DNA of 6,029 nt from Desulfuromonas sp. SDB (GTDB lineage Bacteria > SDB-A), in contig LKUE01000419.1 in the NCBI GenBank assembly GCA_001412365.1, positions 1 to 6,029 of the forward strand. The letters are read 5' to 3'. Positions 6,012 to 6,029 of the stretch are shown piece after piece (positions within the stretch are counted from its first letter, which is position 1; the number at the start of each line of letters is the position of its first letter). The position numbers were made by a program, and so were the translations under genes. The notes under the pieces were generated by a model. That model saw nothing but the letters and a program-made list of their open reading frames with translations. It did not search any database and was not told where the DNA came from.

Positions 6012-6029
6012 ATTTCCCCTCACATATTC

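Larger units (their letters stand above)
5848..6029. other. Non-coding 3' region
   Basis: From the cyclase stop to the window edge. No credible gene: the only start on the minus strand (ATG near 6013) gives 17 codons lying wholly in the repeat element. Contents are the C9 tract, the ATTnGTG repeats and the two hairpins. No clear rho-independent terminator was found. Confidence 0.6.

Noticed and set aside
5962-6013. 17-codon minus-strand open frame starting in the hairpin region
   Set aside because: It lies wholly in the extragenic repeat element, lacks a stop-to-gene context and has no homologous feature I recognise.

Overview
The window holds a divergent arrangement around an AT-rich intergenic region. 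To the left, on the minus strand, is the 5' end of a predicted secreted or outer-membrane protein gene. To the right, on the plus strand, is a two-gene unit: a 717-residue secreted repeat protein overlapping by 4 bases a 1095-residue cyclase/ATPase/TPR protein. The last ~180 bases are non-coding and contain repeat and hairpin elements.

Organism: a bacterium using the standard code, probably Gram-negative. Codon usage is fairly AT-rich, signal peptides end in forms such as LS|QQ, and the intergenic DNA is rich in A and T. The ATTnGTG-type extragenic repeats at the right end remind me of those in environmental FCB-group or Cloacimonadota-like genomes. I cannot verify this, so the placement is tentative.

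Left end (1-186, minus): a good Shine-Dalgarno and ATG lead into seven GAAA/TTTC tetranucleotides that encode the hydrophobic core of a signal peptide. As written, the repeat number puts the start out of frame with the long open frame that follows, and translation would stop after 18 codons. One extra repeat unit (or three more or two fewer in total steps of 4 bases that restore frame) gives a textbook 22-residue signal peptide ending LTA|ET. This looks like a phase-variable (contingency) locus captured in the OFF state.

Middle (410-2563): a signal peptide, a helical N-terminal half without recognised domain, then 13 copies of a DxxGxDxY motif with a 26-27-residue period, interrupted by three longer loops. 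It looks like a secreted or cell-surface beta-solenoid, possibly metal-binding.

Right (2560-5847): a class IIIb adenylate cyclase with all six expected catalytic and specificity residues, a STAND/AAA-type ATPase, and a TPR array with an exact 40-residue period. The architecture parallels mammalian soluble adenylyl cyclase and large bacterial cyclase-ATPase-TPR proteins. The GTGA overlap implies translational coupling, so a secreted repeat protein and a cytoplasmic cAMP-making switch are probably produced together. How they communicate across the membrane is not visible here.
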